Shown here: piece by piece, positions 42,464 through 53,399 of the stretch
Layout of the letters: each line of letters begins with the position of its first letter
Position numbering within the stretch: position 1 is the first letter of the stretch
Source: Chlorops oryzae
Lineage: Eukaryota > Arthropoda > Insecta > Diptera > Chloropidae
Length of the DNA stretch: 64,000 nt
Direction of reading: 5' to 3'
NCBI GenBank assembly: GCA_020466095.1
Contig: CM035807.1
Location: 46,288,935 to 46,352,934, forward strand
Made by a program: the position numbers and the translations under genes
Notes under the pieces: generated by a model
Database searches by the model: none
What the model was told of the DNA's origin: nothing
The model's input: only the letters and a program-made list of their open reading frames with translations

Positions 42464-43359
42464 CTAGTGTATATACTGGGAACATTATTAAGGAAGTGAG
42501 AATTATAAGTTACTAAAACAATGAAATGGAAACTAAAAATGATTTTTCCGTTAATTAATCCGTTTCAGTTACGCAGTTAATTCGGCAAAGCAGTGGCGCG
42601 TCTACTGCGCTTTGCTTTGTATCAACTTTAGTTTTTATGCAATGAATCGGACGAAAAATACACATTGTTTTTACATTTGCGGTGATTTTAAACAACGTTG
42701 GGGGCAATGAGGAAAATGCCACTTTACTGCTGTTTTTGGTTTTAAAACCGGCTATTTTATTCAGAATATAGATTTCATTTCATGCTATTTTTCGATTTAT
42801 TCTATATTTTTTATTCAACATGCACCAATCAGGCATGTACTAGAATCCGAAAACGTTCGAAAATGAAATGAATCCAAAAAAAAGTGTGCTGGAAAATCAC
42901 TTTCGACAAACAAAAGGGCGGATTGATTTCGACACTTTGAGCCTTAGTGAAGATGCAAGTTTTGGGAATATATAAAAATTTTGAAAACATTTTTTTTTTT
43001 ATTGTGCCAGCTGGTGAAATGACACATGAGCGGGCTGCCACTTGAAGATCGATTTTTCTCGAACGTCATTCATTTCGATCGCAATAAAGTATATCTCGAA
43101 TTGCTTCGATCGAATTGTAAAACGAAAACGTGAAAATATCAGTTCGGATTCTATCACATGCCCGAATATTCGATGTGTCACATGGCTCTTTCAGCGACTC
43201 TTTTCTTAGAATTACTGCTTAGGGCGCGTTCACTTGCGACAGCTCGTTTTGGCATTCGTTTGCTACAGTGCTTTGTGAACAGTCGCTTCTTTAATAAATG
43301 AGTAAGGAAAGTGTGAATAAGTAATTTTTTTGCAGTGAAATATGTCTACCGAAAAATTT
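42464..43359. other. No gene seen
   Basis: AT-rich. Weak inverted words ATGACACATGAGCGGGC (43018) and GCCCGAATATTCGATGTGTC (43161) are noted but not convincing as element ends. Confidence 0.35.
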
Positions 43360-44690
43360 AAATAAAACATGTCGAAGCCATCATCATCTACAACATTAAC
43401 TCGAACTACACGTAAATCTACTGGAAAAAAAACATAATATCGATTTAATTGGGTATACGTCGCATCAAATCACAGGTGGGAAACAGCCATTGAACAGGCA
43501 GGTTTTACAAGTGTTGTTCCATAATATCAGATTTGTTGATCTTACGAAAAAGCGAAGTGCATTACACGCAATCGATGCAACCTTAATTTTCTGGAAACAA
43601 GCGAGAATTCCAACCCGCGAACCTCAAAAATGCGCAGGTAAGTTAGTAAAGTTGTATGAAAAATATAGAAGTATTCAAAAATCTGCTGCCGATAAAAGAT
43701 CAAAGGCTCAGCGTGAAACTTCTGACAAGTTTACTGAGAGTCTTATGAGAGATGACTTATTTGACATTTCCAGTGCAGATGTAATTGAAACAATAGCAAT
43801 AGAAGAAGATATGTAGTTTCAAAAAATGCAAAGGCAAAACGGACGCCGAGGATGCATGCTTGGGGTCAATATGACATTATATGAGCGGGAGAAGAGGTCA
43901 AAAATTCGAAAGTTGAAAGAAAATGTACGGCAGAAAAAGCACGCAGAAGAAATGACTCGGCAAGAACGTATTTTTTGGGTGTTACATTAATGGTGATACA
44001 GTTCGTAAAGATAGTTTTTGACAATATTTTGTAGCCGTTGCTAGTTATGGTTATCGAGATGATGAGACGCGGATTTTGAAAAACCGGACTGTCATGCGAA
44101 TATGCAAGACCTACACCAGCCACAAAAAGAGGGCGAAAAAATTTGATGACTGATCGTTTACTCACAACACTGGATAAGGCTAAAATATCTATTCGAATGG
44201 CAGTACATCTTTTGGCTGCAGCTGGTGAAGCATAAAGACATCGTCTGGAAGAATATTCTCTTAATCACAAGACCATTCATTATATGCGTAGAGAGTTTCG
44301 TATAAGGCAATCAAACCTAATCGCCGTCGATTTCAATGACAACGTACTTATGTCTTATCTATCGAAATTCTATTTTCAACGGTTCTTTTAAAGTTAAATC
44401 ATGCAACGCTCTGTCGTTTATTGTTGAAATGAATCGAATCAATGGTCGTTCATTTCGACGGCAAGATATTGCCAGATTTATTAGGACGCGAAAAAGGGGA
44501 TCGCATTGCTATTTTGGTTAGTTACAACGGAACGTACGTACGTACAACGTTGGTGCTCCTAGGGTTGATACTGCAAATGGCAAAAGTACTGGTGATGCTG
44601 TTCATAAAACGTTGGTTTCGTGGAAATTGAAAGAACGTGTAAAGGCCAAATCATTTGGACAATTCAAAAGAGCACATATTAGGGATGATT
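43360..44690 (+). pseudogene. Decayed transposase-like gene of an unassigned arthropod family
   Basis: Pieces in order: 43490-43816 (FWKQARIPTREPQKCAGKL, ending IAIEEDM at a TAG); 43820-43970 (MQRQNGRRGCMLGV); 44150-44320 (TLDKAKISIRMAVHLLAAAG, with a TAA in it); 44440-44530 (VVHFDGKILPDLLGREKGD). The HFDGKILPDLLG pattern is conserved in repetitive arthropod proteins that I recognise only as uncharacterised and that I infer to be transposases. Its N-terminal part resembles the fragment at 40320. At least three stops or shifts. Confidence 0.5.
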
Positions 44691-44976
44691 ATAAATAACT
44701 TTTTGAATTAACTTTAATTTTTCTTGGGCATGTTACTTTCGATTTCCGTTTATCTGGTGCAACACACCATGCTCGTTGGATGGCCAAACGTATTTATTCA
44801 TTTAAATTGTTTCTATTGTAATGAATTGTAATAGTAGGAAATAAGATAGTGTAGACATAGCGTAAGTCATTAGTTATAAGCACAGCTTTAGACACCTCAT
44901 ATAAATTAGCCTTTTAAAATAAGCTGCAGCGTATTTTAACAGCAAGAAACGCCATTTTTCATGTAACGCGCGTTTT
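44691..44976. other. No gene seen
   Basis: Spacer between two decayed elements. Confidence 0.35.
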
Positions 44977-45936
44977 TTGTTTTGCTTCGAAAAGACGTTT
45001 TCCGGCGAGGACGCTAGCTTTAAGAAGAATATTTTATTATCAGCTAAAACCCAAGCCATCCGGCCAAATAAAGAACTATTAGTCCTTTCAGCAGTCAGAA
45101 GTGGAGCAACCATGCCCAAAACAACTAAGCAAGAAATGATCGATGCTTTGAAAGCGGCAGGAGTACAATTTTTTCCATACGCATCCGTTAACGATTTACG
45201 TCCGCTGTACGACCAACTGCCAAGGAGTGAAACAATGACCAGCGCTCCACACCAATGTGATGCTTTAGCATATATAAGCGAAGAGCAACCGCAGATAATT
45301 GTGGACATCATGGAGGAGCAGTTAAATACACAAAATACAACGACTTGAAACGTATTTACAACCACTGCTGCTTCTCTAGCGCCATCTACAAGTGCATCCG
45401 CCGCCAATGTATTGAATAAGACGCACACTGATGAAAATCGACGCAACACTGAAGCCTTCGATAACACCGCTGAATCCGCCGCAACTGCAGTAAATGATGA
45501 AACAACAACTGATGCCACTCCTTCTGCAAAACTAACACGTGCAACAAATTCCAATAAGCCAGACGACATGAATAGTGGATACAACCGAAGCCTGAGCGAA
45601 GCACTTCCGAACGTCAAAAGAGCTGCTGTAAATGAAGTTCACGTCGAGATATCACGAGTAAACAATGCTGTTCAACGCAACTTATTACCAACTTATATGT
45701 ATAACGACGATCTGGAGCTGTCTTTACTGGATCGCGAAGTGGAAATATTACGTAAAAAACGAGAAATCCAACTGCTGCAACAAGAGATAAGCAACAAATC
45801 GGAACGGAAGTTCGACTTTACATCGGTCGAGTCTATGGTGCAATTATTTAGTGGTGACGATGCATACGACGTTCGCAAGTGGCTTGCTGACGTAGAAGAA
45901 GTATTTGAAATCTATGACTGTGTCACCAGTCTTTAA
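44977..45936 (+). pseudogene. Ty3/gypsy Gag N-terminal part
   Basis: One frame broken by a single TGA (about 45346). Residues after the ATG at 45112 (TKQEMIDALKAAGVQFFPYA) suggest a SAP-like DNA-binding N-terminus. A Ser/Thr/Asn-rich linker follows, then a coiled-coil-like basic helix (LLDREVEILRKKREIQLL) and the Gag entry motif FSGDDAYDVRKWLADVEEVF. The sequence then switches abruptly to an RT/RNase H fragment on the opposite strand. Confidence 0.7.
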
Positions 45937-46700
45937 TTTCAAGATTAACCTCCAGAATATTTGGACTGGTGTCCACTTCAGTTGCCGGTAGATGTGGTGC
46001 TCTGCTCAACGCATCCACATGAGCTAACAAAGTTCCCTTTCGATGAATTATTTCGAAGTCGTAATCTCGGATTTTCATCCACCATCGAGCCACTCTTGGA
46101 ATCACTCCCTCGTAGTCTTCACTCTGGGGATCGCCGCACAGTCCGTCACAAGGCGGGAATGCTTACCAAGCGGAAAGACACGAAAGCGTTCCAGCGATCC
46201 CACCACAACCAAGACCTCACGAAAGGCGTTCAAGTTGTATAAAGCAAGCACCAGTTTACTGTACAATTTTTCGATCGCAGATTCAAACGCTTATTGCGTT
46301 TCCTGACCAAAGCAAAATTTTTCAACCACTTTTCTCAAAAGACTGGCAATGATTTCGAGATGATGCCATAGTTCTGCAAAAATAGTAAAGAACCCCGTGA
46401 TTTCCCGGAAACGTCAAACCGCACTGACATTTTGTGGTGTTATGAACTTGTGAATTGCATTTATTTTCTTCGCGCCAGTTGAAACTCCTGCTTTGGTGAC
46501 TATATGTACAAGGTATGATACTTCCTTCCCCAGAAAATGGCACTTCTCCAAACAATGTTTCAGGCCGTTCTTTCGTAGTATCTTGAAAAAATCACCAAGT
46601 CGAACGAGACGCTACTCGCATTCCCTATTCGGGATGACGACGTCATCCAGGTAGCCTAAAATTGAAACAGGATCCATTTCACGTATCAGCTTATTGATCA
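45923..46700 (-). pseudogene. Ty3/gypsy RT and RNase H fragment
   Basis: Minus strand: GYLDDVVIPNREC near 46650 carries the RT YLDD site. RT connection and RNase H follow in broken frames, ending with RVARWWMKIRDYDFEIIHRK and HVDALSRAPHLPATEVD at 46105-45923. Many frameshifts. Its orientation opposes the adjacent Gag. Confidence 0.75.
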
Positions 46701-46839
46701 CACTCTAGAAGACCGCTGCACAGTGGTTTAATATCCAATTTTTGAGGAATAAAATAGCAGTTGTTGTAGAGCAATAAATCTTCGCACATATATTTCTCTG
46801 GAATACATTAATAAAATATAAATGTTTCATCACCATCGG

Positions 46840-47095
46840 CCGCAGCCACCTCCAACCTCCAATACACCCCAAAAAAAATTGTTCATACAGAACTTTAATC
46901 TTTTGTCGGAATTCCTTAAAATTTTGCTCAAGCCTAAAAATTAACACTATAAACCCATCCTGAGACTTTCATCAAAATTGGCCACACCCACCTCCCATAC
47001 ACCCCAAAAAGTTTTCCTCATGCAAAACTTCCAATTTTTGTGGAACTCCTTAAAATTTTCCCCAAACCTCAAAAATTACACTATAAACCCACCCA
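46840..47095. repeat. Two diverged tandem units of about 125 bp
   Basis: CACCTCCAACCTCCAATACACCCC (first 20 bases match CACCTCC...CATACACCCC of the second unit at 46989) and ACACTATAAACCCA recur in both. It interrupts the RT pieces. Confidence 0.6.
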
Positions 47096-47099
47096 TGCA

Positions 47100-47640
47100 G
47101 CAACAAATGTCATTACCTGCATTGCATCAGTACGTGTCTGGATCTCGACGGCTATCTCCACCCCTCCATAGAAACCACTGCGCATTTTCATCTTCTGTTC
47201 GAACCCTGATCTGATGGAACATTTCTTTTAAATTTGCGCTGATAGCGCACTCCTTTACACGGAACCCATAAAGCACGTATATTTCTCGGTTTCTTTTTTT
47301 GGATTGACCACCGTAAATTTTGGTAAATACCACGTGACGCCGTTTTTTATTTTGATTTCTTCGGTTGACAACTTTCTTGACTAGCCCTCTTGAACCAAAG
47401 CATTAATTTACTCAATTATTATAGGGATGTTTTCGGTTTTCGTTTTCTTTTCGACGTACACTTGGGGTTAGTTGTTTTTCCAACGCAGTCCGGTTTTTAA
47501 CCTACGGCCTTTTCGTTTTCGAACGTGATTTAGTATTTCTTTAGTGCGTCTTTTTCATTTTCCAACTCGTGCATTTATCCAACTTCTCCAATGAGAGATA
47601 ATCGGTGACAATGTTGTGTAATTTTTCCATTTCTAAACCA
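47100..47640 (-). pseudogene. Mixed retroelement RT fragments
   Basis: 47333-47127 on the minus strand reads ANLKEMFHQIRVRTEDENAQ then WFLWRGGDSRRDPDTYV, a BEL/Pao-type RT segment. Further right, broken frames recall the RT start of a gypsy element (TVVNPKKETEKYTCF). The boundary between them is unclear. Confidence 0.5.
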
Positions 47641-48076
47641 CAATTAAGGACTGTCCCAAAAAAAACTGTTGATTTTTGGCTATTAACAAGAAAGTGTTAA
47701 CTCTATAGCAACATATTGGGTACTTAAAAAAAGTATATATATTGTAGACACAAACATAAAATACTCATAAATAAAATAATAACTGTTTACTCAGAATACA
47801 CGCACTTGTTGAAGCTCTAGTTGTATGCTGCGTCTTGAGGTACGATATCCAATGGACAATGCTTTTTCGTTGTTATCCGTGGCAGTATAACATTTGTTGT
47901 ATAGCCACTTTTGACTCTAGATGAACTGCGTAACTCCAGCACAGGAAAACCGGAACTAAACGTTGCACTAATCGCATTGGATTTTTTCTGACGTATCTTT
48001 TTCCTCGCACATACTACAGCTGGTTTTGTCTTCTCCCCAGCACATCCTTTTTTTTTGCTTTTCCCATCATTGGTGG
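47641..48076. other. Unassigned sequence left of BEL-2
   Basis: A minus-strand stretch (48070-47810) has a moderately long broken frame rich in Lys/Arg and Ser that I do not recognise. It may be part of the older element into which BEL-2 inserted. Confidence 0.3.
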
Positions 48077-48300
48077 TGTTGACTCAGTTTAGTTAAGTCT
48101 TTGCGTATAAGAAACATCAAGACGTTGTTTAGTCATTGACAGTCCGTTTATTACTAAAAAGCTAATGGACATATAGAATAATAGAAATAAGGAATATTCT
48201 TTACATAACCGTCAAGGAAGTGAAAACAAGATAGCTATATGCTGCCATAATATAAGAGAGAAATGGTTATTTTACTAGGTTCGCACGAGTGGCTCCAACA
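48077..48300 (-). repeat. BEL-2 3' LTR
   Basis: 224 bp, TGTTGACTCAG ... GGCTCCAACA on the plus strand. Partner at 58816-59039. Confidence 0.92.
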
Positions 48301-48358
48301 TGCCTCCGCCTTTGGACTATTAACAATAGTTCAAAACAAAAACAGCAGCTGAAACCAC

Positions 48359-51300
48359 TTATGGAGTTGCAAACTGCGGCAAAATAGGAATAAGCTTGGA
48401 GGCTGGTCGCTTTACAACACCATCGGAAGTCTTCAATTCAGCGACGCGAACCCTTCCATCGTCACCAGGAAAACACTTGATTACTCTCCCAAGTGGCCAC
48501 CTTGCTTGCGGAGTTTTCTCGTCTCTTAGAACTACGAGGTCGCCTTCTTGCAGATTTACCTTAGGACGAAGCCACTTAGCTCGTTTTTGAAGTGAAGCGA
48601 GATAATCGAAATGCCAACGACGCCAAAAGTGGTTACGCATCTGCACGAGCAACTGCCAACGCTGAAGCAAAGGGCCTTGATAAACAGCATCCTGCGGTTC
48701 AGGTATAGCGACCAACGGTTCCGACACTAAAAAATGCCCTGGCGTCAACACTTCTAGATCAGAAGCGTCATTCGATAGCGGATAAAGGGGCGCGAGTTGA
48801 CGCAGGCTTCTATTTCGGTCAAGACGGTGTTGAATTCTTCATAGGTTAAGAGTGTGCTGCAAAGGGCCCGTTTGAGGTGATATTTTACCCTCTTTACAGC
48901 AATCTCCCAATAGCCGCCCATATTTGGTGCGTAAGGTGGATTAAATTTCCATTCCATGCAGCGGTCAGACACGAAACGTCGGAAATCTTCATCAGCGTGC
49001 GCTTGCTCAAACAGAGATCGTAGTTCTCGCTCGGCACCAACAAAATTCGTACCATTGTCCGATAAAAGCGTCTTGCAATAACCTCTACGGCTGACAAAAC
49101 GCTTTAGTGTTGCAATGAATGTGTGCGTCGATAAGTCACTGGCTAGCTCAAGATGCACGGCGCCAGTAGCCATACATATGAACAACGCGATATAACCCTT
49201 TGTAGTTTTAGCTCCTCTTCCTTTATTAAATTTGAGCGTAAAAGGTCCCGCCATGTCTACTCCAGTGTTTAAAAACGGACGCGCTTGTCTCACTCTATAT
49301 TGAGGTAGATTGGCCATCATCTGTTGAGCGTTAGTGCTATACCTTAGGCATACTACACAGCTTCTGTAAATCTTGCGGATCAAATTTCGTGCGCCTATTA
49401 TCCAGTACGTTCGCTGCAAAGTTGATTGCATTAACTGCGGTCCAGCATGGAGCATAATTTTGTGCATATCGTTCAGGATAAGTGTACAAAGCCGCGAATT
49501 TGCAGGTAAAATAATTGGAAACTTCGCATCATGTTGAAGAGTCGAATTCCTAAGACGCCCTCCCACTCGCAAGAGGCCCTGGTCATCAACGAATGCGTTT
49601 AACCGCGCGACAGCGCTTCGTAATGCTACCGGTTTGGCGTTCAAGCAACACGTGATCTCTTCCTGGAACGCTTCGTACTTTGTGCTCGCTGCATCTCTAC
49701 ACGTCTGAACAGCCCCAAGAAAAGGACCTTTTTCTGCCTTTTGCGTTTGCAGTTTTCCCAAAATCTAACGCAATATGCAGTTACCCGCTTGAGTCTGCAA
49801 AAAGAAGAGAATAATGAGAGGGTGTCTTGAATCCAAATCTTACACGTTGAAGAGTGATGCGACAATATTCGTAGTGGTTTCAATTCTCGCTCAGTGTTGA
49901 AACTTGTTTTGCATGTCGGCCAAGCTTCTTCCGCCTGCTGAAGCCAAGGAGGACCTTGCCACCACAAGTCAAACTTTAGTAGTTTTGATGCGCACATGCC
50001 TCGAGAAGCGCAATCTCCAGGATTGCACTCTGAAGCGACATAATTCCAAAAAGGTGCATCAATGACTGCTTGTGCCTTTGCTACTCGATTAGCTACAAAA
50101 ATTTTCCATTTGCTAGGATGTGAGCGTAACCAAGCCAAAGCATTTAGCGAGTCGGTCCAACCGTAGACCTGTCGCACAGCCAATCCTAGTGCCTTCAGCG
50201 TATGATATGCCAACTCTGCTGCCAGTGTGGAGGCGCAAAGCTCCAGCCTGGCTATAGTTACCGTGCGAAGCGGAGCTACTTTTGTTTTAGAGTTGACCAG
50301 TTTAACAGTGATTGATCCATCGCGGTATTGAGTGCGAGTATATATAACGGCAGCGTAGGCGATTTCAGATGCATCGGCAAAACAATGTAAATCTGTTACT
50401 GAGCCGTCTATCCCCGTTCCAAGCCACCTGGGTATTCTTAATTTTACGAGGGACTTCAAATCGTTTCTATGGTTCAACCAGTATGTAGCCAGCTCTTCGG
50501 GTACGAGGTCATCCCAACCAATGCCTAATTGCCAGACTCGTTGAAAAAGAGTTTTAGGTATGAGTGTAATAGGAGCTAACTTCCCTGTAGGGTCAAACAA
50601 ACGACAGGAATCAGATAAAAGCGTTCTTTTCGTAAAGTGTGGCGGCGGTTCGCCCAAATTCACGTGGAAATACAATTCGTCAATAGAAGAGTTCCACATT
50701 AAGCCCAAAACTCTTACAGTTTCTTCTTGCGCCAGTAAATGATCGTTCTGCTCTCCCAATGTTTCTTTAGGAATATTTTCAAGTGTTTTTGCCGAATTTG
50801 ATGCCCATTTTCGCAGCTCGAAGCATCCTTGCTTCAACGTTAGAGAAATGTTAGTACGAAGAGCGTTTAAGCTTTGCTCGGTGGCAGACCCAGTAAGCAA
50901 GTCGTCCATATAAAAATCATTGAGAATTGCATTCGATGTACGAGAATCGGCATCACCCCTTGTGGTTTGCTGCAGCGATCTTACAGCTTGGTGGGAGCTT
51001 GAAGCCACTCCGTAAGTCACACGCAACATGCGAAAATCTTGGAGAGGGTTGCCAGGTGATTTCCGCCATACAATTCGCTGATAGTCCGTATGCGTTTCGC
51101 ATACCTTGATCTGACGATACATGGCTGCGATATCCGCAATCAAGGCATAGCGATGCGATTGAAATCGAGCTAAAATCGAGGCTAGATCCTGTTGCAAAGT
51201 AGGACCAACCATCAGAACGTCGTTTAATGAACGACCGTTGGATGTTTTTTGTGAAGCGTTAAACACTACGCGTGCCTTTGTCGTCGTGCTGGTGGCCTTG

Positions 51301-52885
51301 ATAACACAGTGGTGCGGCATGTAATAATGCATGCCCGGCTTTGACGCGACTAGCTCCATATGGCCTTGGTCTAGCATCTCTTGCAAAAATGCGTTGTACT
51401 GAGCGCGGAGGTCTTCATTTTTGCTGAGCCGTTTTTCCATGTGCAGACAAGCGTTTACGGCGATTTCTCTTGACTCTCCTAAAAAAAAAAGTCTGACTTA
51501 AATGGAAGCTTCACGACAAAGCGTCCATCTGCGTCTCTTCGGTGGGTCACTTCAAAATACTGCTCACAAAGAGATTCTTCTAGCGTATAAAAATCCTTCT
51601 CTGGAAATTTGTCCAAATTCCAGGCTTCCTTGACAAGTTCGGTTAGTTCCAAATCAGCATGTAGACATGTCGATGCCTTAGCTGATTGGTCATTTGCGAC
51701 CTCTCCAAAAAGAACCCATCCTAATGCTGTTTTTTGGGCTGTAGGTGCGCCGCGAGGGCCATGTATGATCCCAGACTCAAGTACGTTAGCGAGCTCCCCG
51801 GCCCCCATGATAAGATCAATACGGGATGGAGACTAATATTTGGGATCTGCAAGAGAAAGCCCTTTTAAGTATGACCAATCTTTTATTGTTACCTTTTCAG
51901 AGGGTACGTAGCTTGTAAGCTTCGGGAGAATTAACGCCGATAGGGAAAAAGTGCGATTTGAATTGAGCGATTGGACTTCAAAGGCTGCTTCGCCTTTAAC
52001 ACTGCTTCTCGCGCCGCCAATCCCAGTTACGACCACATTTTGGTGGCGACGTTTCAACCCTAATTTTTGCACACAACTTTCTGTGATGAATGAGGAGTGG
52101 GATCCAGAGTCGAGGAGCGCGCGGAGGATATGGCGTTTTTTATTGGTGTCACACACCGCCACAAGCGCTGTCGCCAATAAAATACTGGAACTTCGACCTG
52201 GTTGCGCCGCTACTGGAAAATCATTAACGTGATGAGATGCCGACGACTGCTGCGGCTCGTCGTATTGCGGAGCTTCTTGCGATGAAGTTTCCTTCTGAGC
52301 TGGCGGATCTCTGCCGTGCAAAAGCGTATGATGGCGTTGGGAACAGGTTCTGCATGTTGATGTGCTCTTACAATCCTTTATATGATGTATCGTGCTTAGG
52401 CAATTGAAGCACGCGTTTTTACGTCGAAAAACCTCAAAACGTTGCTGTGGCGATAAGCGAAGAAACTCCACACAGTTTTTTATGTTGTGCTCCCCAGAAC
52501 AATTTAGACACCCAATCGTTGTTTGCGGTTTCTGAGACGTATTGCAGTTTGAGTTAGTAAGTTTCTGGTTTTTCGCCCTTTTGTCAACCGATGCGGAGTT
52601 GCGCCCAAAACTCAAAACTTCCAAAGAGCGACAGCGCGCTTCTAAAAATTCTTGAAATTGTTCCAGAGTAGGCCTGCCGTCATCGTTGAGCGACAATTCC
52701 CACTGCCGGCGCGTTTCGTAGTTTTATTTATGTGCTATTGTGTGCACCAACCAATCATCCCAATATTCCGTCGGCAGAAGCATCACATGAAGCGCTCGAA
52801 CATTTTGCATAATCGGATCCAAAACACCTTTGATGGCTTCAGCTGTGTCCGTCTTCGCTTTTTCCACGGCGAAAATTGCAGAAAA
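48359..52885 (-). pseudogene. BEL-2 Gag C-terminus, protease, RT, RNase H, integrase
   Basis: It resumes after the LINE at 52885: Gag end with a TAA near 52726; CCHC-type knuckles (CLNCSGEHNIKNC; CFNCLSTIHHIKDC; CRTCSQRHHTLLH, 52510-52310); protease LLDSGSHSSFI near 52120; an in-frame TAG at about 51834; a frameshift in a run of A at 51480-51490; RT with YMDDLL near 50910 and RNase H to about 49700; a shift near 49700; integrase HHCC and core (HLELASDLS, LSDNGTNF, GYWEIAVK) to 48754; a break; and the C-terminal DUF5641-like module 48751-48359. Four or more independent lesions: inactive, although motif residues survive. Confidence 0.9.
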
Positions 52886-52902
52886 TTTTTTTTTTTTTTT
52901 TT

Positions 52903-53399
52903 GAACGGGACTTGTTTATTGAATCTTCTTATTTATAAAGAACTAACAATAAGTTGTAGAATCTTAAATCTAATTTTACATAACTTTACAAAAGTTTTCG
53001 GTTGTAAAGTTTCTTGTATAAACGTGCCTCGGAGCGGGCTTAAGAACTCATATATAGTTGTTTGTACATAATATGTGCCACGGGATCGGGCTTAGATAAT
53101 AAATTTTTATACAAGATAAACGTGCCTCGGAGCGGGCTTAAGAACTCATATATAGTTGTTTGTACATAATATGTGCCACGGGATCGGGCTTAGATAATAA
53201 ATTTTTATACAAGATAAACGTGCCTCGGAGCGGGCTTAAGAACTCATATATAGTTGTTTGTACATAATATGTGCCACGGGATCGGGCTTAGATAATAAAT
53301 TTTTTTTTTTTTTTTTTTTTTTTTAATTTGCATGGCGAAACAGTTTTTGCCAGTGAAGGAATTTACCGGAATCTGTTGTGTATCGATTTATAGCAGAGG
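52903..53399 (-). other. LINE 3' UTR
   Basis: About 75 bp after the ORF2 stop comes an internal A-run (minus strand, 53300-53325), then the tandem array, then unique sequence ending AATAAA-like (TTCAATAAACAAG) just before the terminal poly(A). Confidence 0.8.
53021..53300 (-). repeat. Three 98-bp tandem units in the LINE 3' UTR
   Basis: The unit (CGTGCCTCGGAGCGGGCTTA ... CACGGGATCGGGCTTAGATA) starts at 53023, 53121 and 53219, exactly 98 bp apart. The copies are virtually identical; the last ends in the internal A-run. Confidence 0.95.

Noticed and set aside
43018..43182. Inverted words ATGACACAT...ATGTGTCACAT as a MITE
   Set aside because: The match is short and breaks off after about ten bases; no duplication.
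44874..45617. 247-residue open frame on the minus strand
   Set aside because: Antisense to the gypsy Gag at 44977-45936; hydrophobic composition comes from the complement of a Ser/Thr/Asn-rich linker, not from a membrane protein signal.
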